From contig OZ026546.1 of the NCBI GenBank assembly GCA_964020155.1, forward strand, positions 3,843,900-3,907,899: DNA of 64,000 nucleotides. The letters run 5' to 3'. Position 1 is the stretch's first letter, and every line of letters starts with the position of its first letter. The stretch comes from Chondrilla cf. caribensis. Its lineage: Eukaryota; Porifera; Demospongiae; Chondrillida; Chondrillidae. The notes under the pieces are model-generated. The model was not told where the DNA came from, ran no database searches, and worked only from the letters and a program-made list of their open reading frames with translations. Positions 11,055 to 22,990 of the stretch are shown piece by piece. Made by a program: the position numbers and the translations under genes.

Positions 11055-12520
11055 CACCTTTTTGTATAGCTCATGGGGGGGGGGGGGGGCGTGTCAACTT
11101 GATTTTTAGGTAGACCTAGCTGGGGATGTGAAGTAACTTATGAAACAATTCCCATCTCCATAGCTAACCCGTAACCCCAGCTACAATAGGATGTGCTTAA
11201 TATTTTTATTCAATTATTGGAGAGTATAGGAGGAAAATGCTAAACACCTTTTTGTATAGCTCATGGGGGAGGGGGCGTGTCAACTTGATATTTGAAACAA
11301 TTCCCATCTCAATAGCTAACCCGTAAACTCAGCTACAATCAAAGGTGCTTATTATTATTTCAATGTATGGGAGAGTATAGGGGAAAGAGCACTAAGCACC
11401 ATTTTATATAGCTTATGGGGGAGGGGGCGTGCCAACTTGATATTATAGACAGACCTAGCAGGGGACATGAAGTAACTTATGAAACAATTCCCATGTCTGT
11501 AGCTAACCTGAAACCCCACCTACAATCAAAGGTGCTTAATATTTTTTTAATGTACGTATGCATGGGAGAGTATAGGGGATAAAAATTTAATGTTAAGCAC
11601 CTTTTTGTATAGCTTATGGAAGAGGGGGGGCTGCATGTCCACTTACAATTGATATTTTAGACAGGCCTAGCTGGGGACGTGAAGTAACTTATGAAACAAT
11701 CACCATCTCTGTCGCTAACCTGTGACCTCAGCTACAAGTGGAGGTGCTTAATATTATTTTTTTTTCAATGTATGGGAGAGTTTAGGAGAGAAAACACTAA
11801 GCACCTTTTTGTTTAGCTCATGGGGGAGGGGGTGTGTCAATTTGATACTTTAGACAGTCCTAGCTGGGGACGTGAAGTAACTTATGAAACAATTCCCATT
11901 TCCGTAGCTAATCTGAAACCCCAGCTACAATTTGTAGTGTTGTGTGATGTGATTGCATCATCTTTATTCAGTGATTATTGTAAACCGATACATCACATGG
12001 TTACTATTTTTAGAAGTGAAGTAATAATGATCTGGCCATGTGCTTTCGAGTAGAGAAGTAATTCCCTTTGCATCGAGTAATATCTCGCAGAATATAACGT
12101 GGATAAACACCACACAATTGAAGGTGCTTAATATTTTTTTCATGCATGGGAGAGTGCCCGTAAGCTATTCAAAAAGGTGCTTAGCGTTATCTCTCCTATA
12201 CTATCCTACTTAGGTATACTGTATTTTGATAAAACATTAAGCAACTCCGAATGTAGCGGGGGTTACTGGTTAGCTACAAAGATGGGAGTTATTTCATAAG
12301 TTAGTTCACGTCCCCAGCTAGATGTGGTATAAATATCAGGTTGATACGCCCACTTTCCCATGAGCTATTCAAAAAGGCCCTTAGCATTATTTCTTCTACG
12401 TATGTATACGATCTTATACATTTGAAAAAATGTTTAGCACCTCCGAATGTAGCTGGGGTTATGGGTTAGCAATGGAGATGGGAAGTGTTTCATAAGTTAG
12501 TGCACATCCCCAGCTGCTAG
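11055..12520. repeat. Tandem satellite, period about 150-200 bp, with inverted segment
   Basis: Units begin near 11,068, 11,260, 11,413, 11,614 and 11,818. Each holds catgggggagggggcgtgtc, then tagctggggacgtgaagtaa, then ccccagctacaat, then aggtgcttaat. From about 12,120 to 12,510 the same units run in the opposite orientation. The array ends abruptly inside a 7TM pseudogene at about 12,520. A run of 14 G lies near 11,076. Confidence 0.75.
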
Positions 12521-12886
12521 TAACAGCTAGTGTGGCCATGAACAGAAGTCGTCCAGCACCTCCTGTTGTCAAAGTAACAAGCATGAATCTACAGGCAAAT
12601 TCTGATGGTTGCAGGGCAACATTGGAAGATAGACAAATTGTAGCCAGGAATATCATCAACAAGCCACAAATGGTAAGTTGCCCAACGGACACAATGTTCA
12701 CAAGAATCAATTTGATAGTCCCTAGCATGGTCTTCTCACTGACAATGGAACCAAATAGGAAAACATTGACCACTGTGGCAGGGAATAGGAAGATCAGGAT
12801 AACAAGTTGTAGTAGCTGAATGCTCCTTCCACTTCCAATGTAACATTCAGGACATTTTCAGATGCGTTCCAGATTGCCTTCTCCAT
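12521..12886 (-). pseudogene. 7TM receptor pseudogene, truncated after TM3
   Basis: A 5' part of a receptor gene closely related to 13,640-14,626. The ATG at 12,886 opens a sequon-bearing N terminus (NAS, NVT), then a small indel near 12,797 puts a stop after FSYYNLLS, while homology continues in another frame (LVILIFLFPATVVNVFLFGS). It runs through TM2 and into TM3 (ACRFMLVTLTTGGAGRLLFM) and stops at LAVT, where the inverted satellite begins. So it is broken twice, by a frameshift and by loss of TM4-TM7. A TATA-like stretch lies near 13,003-13,012. Confidence 0.8.
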
Positions 12887-13639
12887 CATAATCTTGCACT
12901 GATATACTCTCCTAACGTACGATTTTAAAGTCACTCACCAACTGGTCAATATCTGATTCAGCACTGAACAACTACAATATGTTCCACCTGAGTAATACTA
13001 TTGATTTATATATACATGCACACACTCATCATCAGGTTTCTAATGACATGAGGCTAGGACCTGACAGATGGCAACATGAACACTGATCATGAAGCCTATT
13101 ATGTGAATAGGTGCATGTCTGAGGTATAATGCCCCATTCATAGGTTCAGACGACAATTCCTATAAGAAGCTTTGCATGGTCATGACAGGTTTGCATGGCT
13201 CCCACATGCACTCTTAAGATAATAGTTGACTACATGCATTGATAATAATAATTATTGATATATTAAGTATTATCATGAAATATTATAATGATATATAGCA
13301 TTTGTTCACATGCAGTTGCCACATGTGCTGTATTATTGTGGTTTAGACAGGGTTGGGTATTCCTTAAGGTTCTCTATATAATTATTGGAACAACTGCAGT
13401 ATAGTCTAGAGTAATATAGAGGACTAATAGTGGTTGTACACTGTTACATAATGATCACTTGTCCACAATTTCAAATTCCAACTTCCATTCCCAAACAACT
13501 AAGTTTCATCTCAAATGTACATTGCAATAATGAATCTGGAGAGCTCTTTACGGTTACACACAAATATAATATGCCATACATAACAATGAATGCCTTTTAA
13601 CAGATTTAAACTGTCTAGAGACTGTAATACTCAAGTCAA

Positions 13640-14626
13640 TTAGTATTTATCATAAGCTTTACACTGCAATTTCTCTTTGTTCAAATTCTCTTCTTGAGTT
13701 TTCAGGCTCACACAGATAAAGAAGAACCGCATCCGAACTTTTTGAAAGTAAAAAAGAATTAAAATTGGAGTGGGTATCAGTGATATCATCACGAGTACTC
13801 CTTCTGCCAGGGCTAACATTCTATCTTGCTCACTGAAATCGCGATCTCCTAGAGGTGTGAAAGCGCCTACCAATAGTGGTATAGACTGACCAAGAGAGTT
13901 GAAGACATTTCCAACCAACAGAAACAGTGTGAACATTGCCATCCTCTTCAAATATCTCCTGTCTTCTGTTATTGTGTTCTTCCTCAGGTACATCAGTGAC
14001 AGAATGGGGAATATGATTGCCACGACACAGCTGACTACTCCATATAGTGTTAGATAAACAAATGCACCAGCTAAGGACACAATACCAGCCCCATGATATG
14101 AACAAGTCGAGAGTGTCAAAAAGGTTACATCGACTACTTCCGGAGAATATATTGAAAGGCAAAGGGAGGCAGCAAGCAACCACACAAAGAGGGATGCAAC
14201 GGCTGTTCCCCAGAAACTCAAACCCTTCCTACCCTTCCTGACTGTAACATACACTGTAACTGCTAGTGTGGCCATGAAAAGGAGTTGTCCTGCACCTCCT
14301 GTTGTTAAAGTAACGAGCATGAATCTACAGGCAAATTCTGATGGCTGCAGGGTAATGTCAGCGGACAGGGAAATAGTGGCCAGGAATATCATGAGCAACG
14401 CAAAAACAGTGAGCTGCCCTGCTAATACAATGTTCACAAGAATCAGTCTGATTGCTCCTGGTATTGTCTTCTCACTGACAATGGAGCCAAATAGGAAAAT
14501 GTTGACCACTGTGATAGGGAAGAGGAAGATCAAGATGACGAAACAACTGTAAAAACTGAATTTTTCTTCCACTTCCAATGTAGAGTTGGAGACATTTTCA
14601 GATAAGTTCCACATTGTCCTATCCAT
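13640..14626 (-). CDS. Intronless 7TM receptor, chemoreceptor-like
   Basis: A 328-residue single-exon 7TM protein. Three sequons (NLS, NVS, NST) precede TM1. Cys100 at TM3 and Cys175 in loop 2 (STCSYHG) form the expected disulfide pair. TM6 carries FLLVGNVFNSLGQSIP and TM7 carries ISLIPTPILILFYF. It is closest to the 5640/15,914 pair and to the pseudogene at 12.5 kb. It has Gln in TM3 (GAGQLLFM) where every other family member here, including the pseudogene, has Arg (GAxRLLFM or similar). The start is ATG 14,626; an in-frame ATG four codons on is an alternative. A TATA-like box is about 136 bases upstream. No DRY motif. Confidence 0.85.
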   Translation of the reverse strand: MDRTMWNLSENVSNSTLEVEEKFSFYSCFVILIFLFPITVVNIFLFGSIVSEKTIPGAIRLILVNIVLAGQLTVFALLMIFLATISLSADITLQPSEFACRFMLVTLTTGGAGQLLFMATLAVTVYVTVRKGRKGLSFWGTAVASLFVWLLAASLCLSIYSPEVVDVTFLTLSTCSYHGAGIVSLAGAFVYLTLYGVVSCVVAIIFPILSLMYLRKNTITEDRRYLKRMAMFTLFLLVGNVFNSLGQSIPLLVGAFTPLGDRDFSEQDRMLALAEGVLVMISLIPTPILILFYFQKVRMRFFFICVSLKTQEENLNKEKLQCKAYDKY

Positions 14627-14761
14627 GCATATGCGTCCAGCACCTGGTGGTTAAAACTCTCAACAGCTTAAATGATACATGCACAATACACCTGCAAGTT
14701 GATAGCAACCAGCACTATGTAGCATTGAACCACTACAATGTGGTCCTGGGGGATATATTCA

Positions 14762-14769
14762 TTTATATA
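14762..14769 (-). promoter_or_regulatory. TATA-like box of the 13640-14626 receptor gene
   Basis: The minus strand reads tatataaa about 136 bases upstream of the ATG. Supported by position and by similar boxes upstream of other genes in the window. Confidence 0.4.
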
Positions 14770-15913
14770 GACACACATGTCTGTGATATGTGTGTTCTGG
14801 TGTGCATAAGTATACAACTTGTATGACTTCAACATGAATGTAGAAACCTTTTATGCATGAATGGGAAGACACACAGACTAAGATAATAGCTTGTCAATGA
14901 CCATAGGAAGATCTACGTGATCGAACGTTATCACTTAGCATGTATCCCACACTTTTACGATACTAACACAATACAAATATTATTATAATTTGATTACGTA
15001 CATATACACTATAAAATGATGGTAACATATGTACATATGCCATACATGTATACGGTACATCTATACTGATTCAATTCAGCAACGAATTTGCAATTGGCTA
15101 CATCACGTACATTTCTAATCACTGCCTAGTAGTACTTCCAAACAGTCATAGTCATAGTCATTTCATAGTGCCAACTGTCCCGAATAATCCGGGACATTCA
15201 CGGATTTTTCTATAAAGTTAGTGGTAAGATGTCCCGTACCTGCACTGGTGAATGTTCTACAATTTACCATAATAGTAAACTGCAGGTGCAGAAGCCGATT
15301 GCCATTTATTCCATTCATCTTTAGAAAGTGCCTCATAAACAAGAACTTCATTTTGATCAAACTCATTCAGCAGTTTTCAGTACTCAGGTCGGAATTTCGT
15401 AGTCAGTTCATAAAATCCAACAAGGAAAGCTCATTTGCAATATTATGACATCACAAAACTGGCAGTCTGTAATAACTAGCCTACCTTAAGCTTGTTGTCC
15501 AAATTACAGCAGTAAACTGGGATATATATTCATTCACACAAAGAAAACGGCATAATTTTCAACAAAGTTCTAGACTACTACAAATGCTATTCATCATGCA
15601 AGCATGATCATATGAAGTGGAGCTTGAACACATAGAACAACCGTACTAACACTGTTGGACACGGAATTAATTGCTTCACCAATTATATTTTTTGGGTTGA
15701 CGTACAGCTGAAATATACATACTATAATATATAAATATAATACAATACACAAAACTAAACAACAGGATATTGATAATGAAGAAAAGGAAAATATTACATT
15801 GATACACAAGCATAATACAATTATCATAATTATTATTATTAAATTATTACATTAATAGTATGAAACACATTCAACAAAAATCATTACGAATGTGATCTTC
15901 TCAGTTAAGTACT

Positions 15914-16930
15914 TCATCTATCAAATTTCATGGCCTGTACAAGTATTACTGGATTTGCATTTTTCTGAGCACTTGGAGATCTATGCTTCTTCAACCACAC
16001 ACAACAACAGAAAAAACGCTTCCGGACATTCTTAAAGTACAGAAGAATCAAGATTGGAGTGGGAACAAGTGATAAGATAATAAGAACTCCTTCTGTTATA
16101 CTCAAGATCCGACTCTGCTCAGTGTAGTCTTGCTGTCCAAGTGGTGAAAAAGCACCCACAATCAGTGGTATGGACTGACCAAGAGAGTTCAGGGTGTTCC
16201 CGACCAGCAGGAAGAGGGTGAAAAGTGTAATTCGTCTCAAACCTCTTCTATCCTGAGATAACGTCTTCTTCTTCAGGTACACCCATGTTAGGACAAGGAA
16301 TACGATGGTGAGTAAGAAACTGAACACTCCGTAGACTAAAAAATATGCAAATGCAGCCACAAACGCTCCAGGCCCCGATCCATGATAAGAACAAGTAGAT
16401 CGGAAGGATCCAGTAAACGTTACATCAACAACATTTGGGGAGAGTATAGACAGGCAAATGGAGGCTGCTATCAACCAGACAAAGACAGAGGCCACAGCAG
16501 CCTTCCAAAAAGCCAACTTGTTCTTACCCTTTTTCACTGTGACATACACGGTCACTGCCAGCGTAGCCATGAATAAGAGACGAGCTGCACCTCCAGTCGA
16601 GAGGGCAGTGAGCATGATTCTACAAGCCACCTCTGACGGTTGCACACTACCTCTCATCAATTGCAAATCAGATACAATGATGATATTGGCTAAAAATATG
16701 TTCATCAGTCCTATAACTGTAAGCTGCCCTGCTAGTACGATGTTCATCAGAATCAATCTGATTGTCCCTGGCATAGTTTTCTCACTCACGATGGAAGCAA
16801 ATAGGATAATGTTGACTACTGTAGCAGGGATGAGGAAGAGTATGGTGACAAATACACTGTAGTAACTGAATGATCCTCTCAATTCAACAGTTTCATTCGT
16901 GAAATTGCCAGTCAAGTTCAACATCTCCAT
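15914..16930 (-). CDS. Intronless 7TM receptor, duplicate of 5640-6665
   Basis: A 338-residue single-exon 7TM protein nearly identical to the one at 5,640-6,665. All seven membrane segments, the Cys pair, the three N-terminal sequons, the TM6 GNTLNSLGQSIP block and the TM7 PTPILIL block are kept. Substitutions are mostly conservative (Val/Ile, Gly/Ala) with a few in loops (Glu to Gln after TM5, Gly to Arg before TM7). The protein ends FDR because a base change creates a stop where the other copy reads on for three residues. The start is the ATG at 16,930. The intact frame in both copies despite recent duplication argues that both are functional. Confidence 0.85.
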   Translation of the reverse strand: MEMLNLTGNFTNETVELRGSFSYYSVFVTILFLIPATVVNIILFASIVSEKTMPGTIRLILMNIVLAGQLTVIGLMNIFLANIIIVSDLQLMRGSVQPSEVACRIMLTALSTGGAARLLFMATLAVTVYVTVKKGKNKLAFWKAAVASVFVWLIAASICLSILSPNVVDVTFTGSFRSTCSYHGSGPGAFVAAFAYFLVYGVFSFLLTIVFLVLTWVYLKKKTLSQDRRGLRRITLFTLFLLVGNTLNSLGQSIPLIVGAFSPLGQQDYTEQSRILSITEGVLIILSLVPTPILILLYFKNVRKRFFCCCVWLKKHRSPSAQKNANPVILVQAMKFDR

Positions 16931-17039
16931 CAAATCGGCTCACTGAAGTATGTCAGCATAAAAAGACTATAGGTTGTCCCCAGGATGTGTTTAGATGCAG
17001 ATAACGGTCAAGTTCTTAAATAGCACTTAGGGTAGTACT

Positions 17040-17600
17040 TCAATGGGCTCTTGAATACCTATGTATGCACACACTGCTTAGAGGCATATCCCACGAATTA
17101 TGTACAAGACTTCACATACACTCACAGCACAACTTGCATACGGCTGGACATATGTTAGAAATCAAGTTATGCATGGTATTTTAACTAATGGATCAAACTC
17201 TTATATATGGCGAGTTCTATAAGGTAGAAGTACTGTTTCTTATATATATGTCTTGTCTCGTTATGATGGTGAGGACAATTTTATAACTGGCTTTTTATAA
17301 CTTCTTATAACTTTAATAACTTATAATTTTATTGCTGGATATGACTTAAAACCTGGAAAATCATGAGATGGATATCCGAGCAGCTGCCGACCCATGGGCT
17401 TATAACAATACTACAAAGTGGCTGGAATTCCCTGTTTTCATGGCTACTAAGCGTACACCTTCAAATTCCAAAATGTCCGCCCATGCACACGCATGAGTTT
17501 GAGTTTCTACATCTTCCCAATCCCTTGCCATTCCTTGTAGTCTCTTCCTCAAGCATTTTAATTCCAACTAATTCGAAGGTATTATCTCGAAATTAGTGAA
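17040..17600. other. Intergenic, divergent part of duplication block 2
   Basis: AT-rich sequence that replaces the minisatellite region of block 1. From about 17,520 it resembles 300-380 and 7,921 onward. No gene seen. Confidence 0.4.
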
Positions 17601-18560
17601 ATATAGAGCATTTATTAGCACATGTACATTGCAAGCATTATTCAAAGGGATGCTTAGATATAATATTAGACAAGAGACAGCATCAAGGTTGCACTGGGGT
17701 GAGCCAATACCCCATTTTGAATCTTGAAAGAGGATCTTGAAACGTACCATTTCTATTGTGCAGTGTGATATAATGCCTATAGGAGTGGGCGTTAGGTGTA
17801 ATTTTTAGATCATACTAGGAAGTTGGAGCATCAACATCCTATATGATGCAATTCACTTGAAGGATTTCTTGTTAAAGTCAGGGGGATGTCAGATTTCTGT
17901 CTGAAGCAAATGCACATATGTCATGTATGGTGCAAGAATAATTCGTACAATATAGCAAGTGGTATTCAGTTTTGAAATATAGCAATTCAATATCAGTTGA
18001 CCGCCGATTGAGTTCGTCTCCATTGAATACATTGAATATGAGAATCGAAATAGGTAAAAACCCAACTTCCCTGACTGACAGTGTGTAGTAGTGACCTATT
18101 CACCGGGCTCCAATGTTTCATACTTTAACGATCACAGGATCTTGAAGAACAGTGAATTTAATATCATTGAGCGACCTTGAGGACAAGAAGTTGTGGGTGC
18201 CACTTAAATAGCCTATGGCTAACGGTTCCCCACATTAAATAAGAATACCCGATACCCGATACCTGAAGAATAATTAATGGACGACAGGACTTATTACGCT
18301 GCTCCGCGTACGAGGTGGGTGATAGCATGGATTCGATGTCTCTAGCACCGAGCAATTGATACACGTTCATGTTGGGGTTAGCTCGATAGACGGGTGATTC
18401 AAGATGACAGAAATGTGTCCATAGTAAGAGATTAACGGGTATAAACACGTCTATACCTAGTGCCCCGCTTTACTATAATACCCTACACGTAGATTTTCCA
18501 ACCGAAAGGTTGACAGAATCGATATCCTACCGGTACCACTAGTAACTATAGGGAAAAATA

Positions 18561-18780
18561 AGGTAGGCGGGGGTAATTTCGAACAGTCGTTAATTCCGAA
18601 CATGTCGATTTCAAGTATCTACCTAATCCGGTCAATAATGAGCAAACCAAAGAATGTCGATTCTCACCTGTTGTGTAAGGATTAAGAATATGAACTATAA
18701 ATGACAGTTTCTTGAAAATAATACGGTGAGAGACGAACTGTTCGGAATTAGGCACTGTTCGAAAATACCCGCGCTTACCT
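18561..18780. mobile_element. 220-bp MITE with AGGTAG termini and TA target duplication
   Basis: The termini aggtaggcgggggtaatttc and its imperfect complement ending cgcgcttacct are inverted. The element is flanked by TA on both sides (18,559-18,560 and 18,781-18,782). Block 1 has the empty site, gaaaaatatacctgtat near 9,182-9,198. TA duplication fits a Tc1/mariner-type mobiliser. Related termini bound the element at 23,812-24,568. Confidence 0.8.
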
Positions 18781-18979
18781 TATACCTGTATAATTCTCTG
18801 ATATGGACGAGTTTTCGATCTTTTCACACGCTATAAACCAAAACGTATCCTGTTAGAGAACAATCATGATATCTCAAACGAGAGGAAGAAGAAGGATATC
18901 CGTTTGCCTCACGAAAGAGGATTTTGTGCAATGCAACCTCAACATTACGCAATTTAGCCTAAGGGTCTATGGTCACACA

Positions 18980-19570
18980 CGACGTATCTATTTCGCAAGG
19001 TTCGGTAGATTCAAAACAGCCGTGGCAATTCAAATTGTCATCGCTGATTAGTGCAATAAGTTTTCAAAATAGTGAAAATAACTCAATTTTCATAATCCAG
19101 CTAGCACATAGTGATGAATGGTGTGTGTGGTTTTTCATGAGCATCGAAGGATAAAACAAAGTGCAGTCTCAAATGAAACAGCATCCTGTTACAAAAATAA
19201 TAATGTTGTTGAGCTGGCAGAGTAAAAGTACAGACCTACGTATATATGTACATACCATATGCCAGGTGCCGCATAGGGGTGAGTACATGGCAAACTTGCA
19301 AAATTGATTTTCCATACACTCTGATTGTTACACCATCAGAGGATGTTTGAAATCACAAACATGGTAGCCCTGGTGGTATGCATGACATCATTCCCATATC
19401 AAGGACAAAGTTCCTCCCTGACCATTTGCACCTACATCACTTAGGGGAATCCCCTGTTTGATACCATATAAGGAAATGTTTATATATGGGTTCAGGTCAA
19501 ATATGTTCATTGTAAAATAGTTTTACACACAGATAGACAGTCCCCAGTTAGTTAGCTAGTTAGTTGAATA
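18980..19570. other. 5' flank of the 19579 receptor gene
   Basis: Intergenic. An AT-rich stretch with tatatatg near 19,482 lies about 95 bases upstream of the ATG and may serve as a TATA box. No other feature recognised. Confidence 0.35.
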
Positions 19571-19578
19571 GAGTGAGG

Positions 19579-20583
19579 ATGTCCACTCTCGCATTGAACA
19601 ACAGCAACAACAGTGGTGTAGTAGAGGATCCTCCTTTTGGCTACTTAACTCTCTTCTTAACACTATTTTTCCTCACTCCGGCTACTGTCATCAATGTCCT
19701 CCTTTTGGCATCCATCATCGCTGAGAAGACAATCCCAAAACCCATCAGACTGGTCCTCACCAACATTGTAATAGCCTGTGAAGTGGTTATAGTTGGACTC
19801 ATGGCCATTTTCCTCTCTGCTGTCATTCTATCCGGACTCCAGCACTTATCACCATCCGGGTTTTCTTGTAGGTTTATACTGAGCATCATTTCTGGTGGGA
19901 GTGCGGCCAGGCTCCTCTCAATGGCTATGTTTGCTACCATCCTCTACATCCTTGTTCACCATGGAGCTGCCAAGATTAAATTTGTCCCAACTGTCATAGC
20001 AGTGGTTTTGCTATGGGTCTTTTCTATTGGGCCAAACTTTGTACTTCTGTCCCCTGCTGTTGAGGGAATTGCCTTCCCTGATGGCGACGACTGTGCTGCT
20101 TTTGGAGTGGGGGCTGGTACATACGTATACACTTTCTCATTCATACTTGTGTATGGATTAGGCAGTTTTATTCTAAGCATCCTGTTCCCCCTCCTCAGCC
20201 TACGATATGTTATGAAGAACACCATTTCTGGGGACACAAAGCTACAGAAAGCCATGATAAAGTTTTCCATCTTCCTTCTCATCGGGAACACGATGAGCTT
20301 CATTGGAATCTGCGTACCGTTGCTTTTCATAACATTTGTTCCATTGCCACCTACTAGTCCGGAATTTGAACAATTAGCGAAGAATTTCAACCTTGTTGAA
20401 GGGGGCTTCTTGTTGCTATCCCTGATACCACCACCGATCATTATCTTGGTCTTCTTCAAACCCATTCGTCATCGCTTGAAGGGTATTATCTGCTTCCACT
20501 GTTTGAGATCAGATGCACAGAAGCCCAAGGAAAATACAATCTCCAGCAACCACACACCAGGGACCACTTCAGATGTGATATAA
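19579..20583 (+). CDS. Intronless 7TM receptor, chemoreceptor-like
   Basis: A 334-residue single-exon 7TM protein. I start it at the ATG at 19,579 (MSTLALNNSNNSG); the longer open frame begins with TTG. Two overlapping sequon groups (NNS, NNS) precede TM1. Cys97 at TM3 and Cys172 in loop 2 (DDCAAFG) are the conserved pair. TM3 has GGSAARLLSM, TM3 ends in YILVHHG (no DRY), TM6 has FSIFLLIGNTMSFIGICVP, and TM7 has LSLIPPPIIILVFFKPIRHR. It pairs best with 26,230-27,258, which shares the HHG ending of TM3 and the position of loop 2. Both are on the plus strand, unlike the rest of the cluster. Confidence 0.85.
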   Translation: MSTLALNNSNNSGVVEDPPFGYLTLFLTLFFLTPATVINVLLLASIIAEKTIPKPIRLVLTNIVIACEVVIVGLMAIFLSAVILSGLQHLSPSGFSCRFILSIISGGSAARLLSMAMFATILYILVHHGAAKIKFVPTVIAVVLLWVFSIGPNFVLLSPAVEGIAFPDGDDCAAFGVGAGTYVYTFSFILVYGLGSFILSILFPLLSLRYVMKNTISGDTKLQKAMIKFSIFLLIGNTMSFIGICVPLLFITFVPLPPTSPEFEQLAKNFNLVEGGFLLLSLIPPPIIILVFFKPIRHRLKGIICFHCLRSDAQKPKENTISSNHTPGTTSDVI

Positions 20584-20969
20584 GGCGCAAACTCCTCAAA
20601 TGAGCATATTCAGACTTACAACATGTACCTATGTACATATGTACAGTGGATATTATTTATTTGCAATTTACTATAATGTGTAAATGTGAGTTTTTGGTGC
20701 TCTTGGTTGAGGACGATTTGGAGATCTTGACCGTGGTGTACTTATGATTCAATTATATATGATGTCATTATCATACAGTATTCTAGACGATACATGCAAT
20801 GAGATATACTACACATGGATATTGCATCCGTTACCATAGAAACAGTACTAATACTATAACAACAATTTCATAATGTATAAAGCGTTAACACTGGATTCTA
20901 TACAGCCCGAGTGTCCACGTCTTAACCAATAATATTACACTCTGCACACACCTACACCCACACCCACAC

Positions 20970-21238
<269 letters not shown>

Positions 21239-21780
21239 ATCATAATAATTATATTATAATCATATTCATTGATTTCAGACAGCTAGTTTTGTGATTCTGT
21301 AAGAGCATGCAGGGGAGAGTACCATGGTTGTATGGCTTCCTTGTCATATCTGATTTTCCCAAGCTATAGACTCGAGTCTATACATGAGAATGGCAGGAAG
21401 TTCACTGCAGTTACAATTCCCACTGTCTACTTTGCATGAGGAGACACACACCACCCTTTGGTTCAGCCATTCACAGGGAATCCATTCAGTTGCGTATGTA
21501 AAGTACTTTATCATGCACTGGTGCCTGCACATTCAATAGTCAACAAACTTAACTTCTGATTAGAAACGGAAGACAATACAATGTACAATCTTGTGAATGT
21601 ATGTTAGTATAATGTACACCTTATCACTGCATACGTGTATACTGCACTATAGAATGTTACATACAAACTCACAAATAAGGAGGTGTTTTGACCATATTGT
21701 GTTGCTTTGGAAAGTTGTGCACATGGTGCTGTGACCGAAATCTGTTTGAACCACTTCCTTAGGAGGTCAACTGCGTGTAC

Positions 21781-22016
<236 letters not shown>

Positions 22017-22019
22017 AGA

Positions 22020-22790
22020 ATGTGTGTGTTGTGGTATGTGTGTTTGTGTTTTATGGATATACATGTGGAGGAGATGTTTGCAATGAACATGCAAACATTA
22101 TTAATAGGAATGACACAGGGAATATAATGATTAAATTACCTTAAATTGTGTCATTTACAGTTTTCATTGCCATTAATACATGTCAATGATGATCATGATA
22201 TCTGTCGGCCATACAAATGTCTGTTGTGACAGAACATAATATTATTTATTCTGTAGGGATAATGCAGCCAATTGCAGAGTGTATGTGTGAAAATGATTGA
22301 CAATTACTTTAATTTACATTTCAATGCCTGCTCTATATCTGGACATGCCATTTCTTCACCCAGTGATATTTGAGATTGCTAATTGCTTGATGTTTGCTGA
22401 ATCATTAGAAAATGAAACCAGGAATAATGATCAAGTGCAATGAGATCTTAAATGAAAAAAATAAACGTTGAACTACTTACGTATATTCTTTTTATGTAGA
22501 AAATTATAATAATAATAATAATAATAATGATAATAATATGATATTCTAACTGTTTACATAGTAAATAGTATTACATAGAAGTTTTTAGTAATTTAGTAAT
22601 GTCCTATTTTCCTGATTTCCGGGTTATCCAATTCACTCGATCAACTACGGCTCCCTGAATTAACCACTATACCGATAGGTAAAGATAGAAGTTGTGCACA
22701 TGTATGTGATACATGTGTAGACATCAACACATTGACACAACATTAAACAACAATTACGTACTTATGTACATGTCCTGACCATATACTGGA
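22020..22790. other. Intergenic, nothing recognised
   Basis: AT-rich sequence with an (AAT)n run near 22,508-22,530. No reading frame or structure supported. Confidence 0.45.
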
Positions 22791-22990
22791 AAATTTTCAC
22801 GGACAAAATTTTCCGGATGGCTCCAAAAATGAAAATTCCCGGATAAAATTTTTGTGGATGCTGGCTTACCATGCAGAACAAGAACACATTTATGTCTAAT
22901 TTGCAGATTTATTCTTTGCGGATGTTAGGCCAACTGCGAAATCTGCGAAAATTTAGTCCCGTAAAAATTTCCTGCTATGCGGTAAGTATG
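22790..22990. repeat. Dispersed repeat, also at 58,325-58,490
   Basis: Contains aaaattttccggatggctcc, then cggatgttaggccaactgcg. The same sequence appears diverged and in the opposite orientation at 58,325-58,490 (cagttggcctaacatccg, gagccatctgcaaaaatttt). Probably a short interspersed element or MITE; termini not resolved. Confidence 0.5.

Larger units (their letters stand above)
15432..18975. repeat. Segmental duplication, block 2
   Basis: Direct copy of 5,165-9,405. It lacks the minisatellite and palindrome of block 1 and contains a 220-bp MITE (18,561-18,780) that block 1 lacks. Confidence 0.75.
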
